Shown: in pieces, positions 33,661 through 35,000 of the stretch | Numbering within the stretch: the first letter of the stretch is position 1 | Layout of the letters: each line of letters begins with the position of its first letter | Assembly: GCF_964340395.1 (NCBI RefSeq) | Contig: NC_135571.1 | Location: forward strand, 11,441,440-11,476,439 | Reading direction: 5' to 3' | DNA from: Glandiceps talaboti | Lineage: Eukaryota > Hemichordata > Enteropneusta > Spengelidae | Length of the DNA: 35,000 bases | Translations under genes and position numbers: made by a program | The notes under the pieces: generated by a model | Seen by the model: only the letters and a program-made list of their open reading frames with translations | The model's database searches: none | Told to the model about the DNA's origin: nothing

Positions 33661-35000
33661 ATCTGCAAGTAGGACTAACCCCTCAGATCATAAAACATAC
33701 ATGTGTACTTAGGGACGATTGCACAATGGCACTCAAGCTCAAAAAGCGACATTCGTTCGTTTAGGAGGGAGGGGGTCTGTCGTCAATGCGATTACTGAAC
33801 TTCATTTTCGCACTTTTAACTAAATTTCGAAAACTCCACGCCTTCAATGATAACAGCTTCTGTATTTACTACTGAGATGTTGATAAGGTGATAAAAATTT
33901 ACTTCGAACGTGAGATACAGTGCTGGGTTTCCGGTAGTATTTTAATGTGTTTACCATCTCAGTAAACAGGTTCATAAAGTACTGTTGGAACTTCATGTTT
34001 ACCATCAAGTTTTGGTATTACATCAATAGTAGTGATGTGACCACTACATTTTGCATCATGGTTTAAAGTAAACTATATATAAAGTTGTGATGTCTCACTA
34101 ATTATGAACGTTCGTTTGGGAGGGGTGGGGTGTTGTCCTAGACGAACGATTTCGCTTATTGAGGTTATGCGACTTTGATGTCACACTTGTGTACGTTCGT
34201 TTACGTGCGACTTTGTACGTGTGCGACCATCCCTAACAGTAGCCACATTCAGGTCTAACCAACGGACTGAACAATGGTATTACATGATAACAAAAAGAGT
34301 TAAGACGAAAGTCTACTAGCATTCATTGACACTTGCGTAAACTATAAATAACACCATGTTTACACCTAAGTATAAATCTAGGCCAGTTATTCAGGTTAGT
34401 GTGACTCGAATTGAGACCATAATCAGGAGTATGACCATGAATTCGTCCCTTCCTAAATGTTATATAATCATTTACATACAATAGAGATGGTAACGTTTCC
34501 TAAGAATTTAAATTATATCACAGAGACCACATTTCGGAATAAAGGGCCAGATCTAGACCATGGAGTGGTCACATCACGATTTATGTTCACATCAATTCCC
34601 TTACCCGTTCGAATCTACCTTCTAAAAATAGCACAGTTACAGTCCATGGGTCACGCTCTGGCTGTACCAACTAGATTACTTATTTCAGAAAACTAAATTA
34701 TAAACAAGTATCGTTCTTACAGACTCGCCAATTTCTGTTTTTTCAAATATTTTTTTTCTTCAAAATCCTATAATCTTTGATCTGCGCATATGCGCTATGT
34801 AACATTGCGCAGTGACGTGCTACCCTCACGTGATCCTTGTATCCGAGCCTTTAGGAAACAGACGGCTTCACTAAGGTCCGATTACTAAGACGAGATTAAA
34901 TATACCTCTGACAATTTTTATTTTGTTTCTTAACCTAGCGGTTGATAACCCCGCTACGTACTGTCGCACGTGTTCATTGTGAGCGAGAGAAATAACAAAC
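33661..35000. other. No gene recognised
   Basis: AT-rich sequence with short open frames. A small AGCGG..CCGCT hairpin lies near 34936-34955. Confidence 0.4.

Overview
This is a eukaryotic (animal) genomic window, AT-rich and repeat-dense, with two multi-exon genes that can be rebuilt from splice sites and reading frame. The first, on the + strand at 9416-14484, encodes a secreted protein of about 254 residues: signal peptide, C-type lectin domain (CTLD), an eight-cysteine linker module, and a WAP four-disulfide core. The second, on the - strand at 21844-19359, encodes an insulin/IGF-type precursor of about 357 residues: signal peptide, B chain, short C peptide, A chain, then a very long charged C-terminal (D/E-like) extension. 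The two genes converge, with their 3' ends about 4.9 kb apart.

Organism: an insulin-family precursor with the plain six-cysteine pattern, an uncleaved-looking A-chain extension and a long E-type tail is characteristic of invertebrate deuterostomes (sea urchin, acorn worm, amphioxus). Together with the CTLD/WAP modules this suggests a marine invertebrate deuterostome. A hemichordate or amphioxus is my best guess, but the species cannot be fixed from sequence alone.

Layout. 1-9150: no gene recognised; long compound microsatellites, a 48-bp tandem repeat, a composite inverted-repeat element invaded by (TA)n and near-perfect palindromes (5428-6388), and a decayed non-LTR retrotransposon C-terminus (6872-7195, -). 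9156-14484: a 150-bp (CT)n tract just upstream of the CTLD/WAP gene, whose introns carry a second copy of the composite element, a 99-bp foldback element with 10-bp flanking repeats, and a 70-bp tandem array of hairpin units. 14489-19359: intergenic between the convergent genes, with a 114-bp tandem array showing dimeric higher-order structure (about 17350-17990) running directly into a 147-bp tandem array (18057-18540) that ends in (CA)n and a fixed tail. 19359-21848: the insulin-like gene. 21850-35000: mostly non-coding; microsatellites, a foldback element (30901-31140), a G-quadruplex candidate (31411-31434), a second copy of the 2957-3180 dispersed repeat (33177-33410) and a further dispersed repeat (33455-33660).

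Many long open frames in the window come from microsatellites (poly-YI, LS, RE, CMYV and H repeats) and are not genes. No rRNA, tRNA, CRISPR array or prokaryotic feature was recognised.
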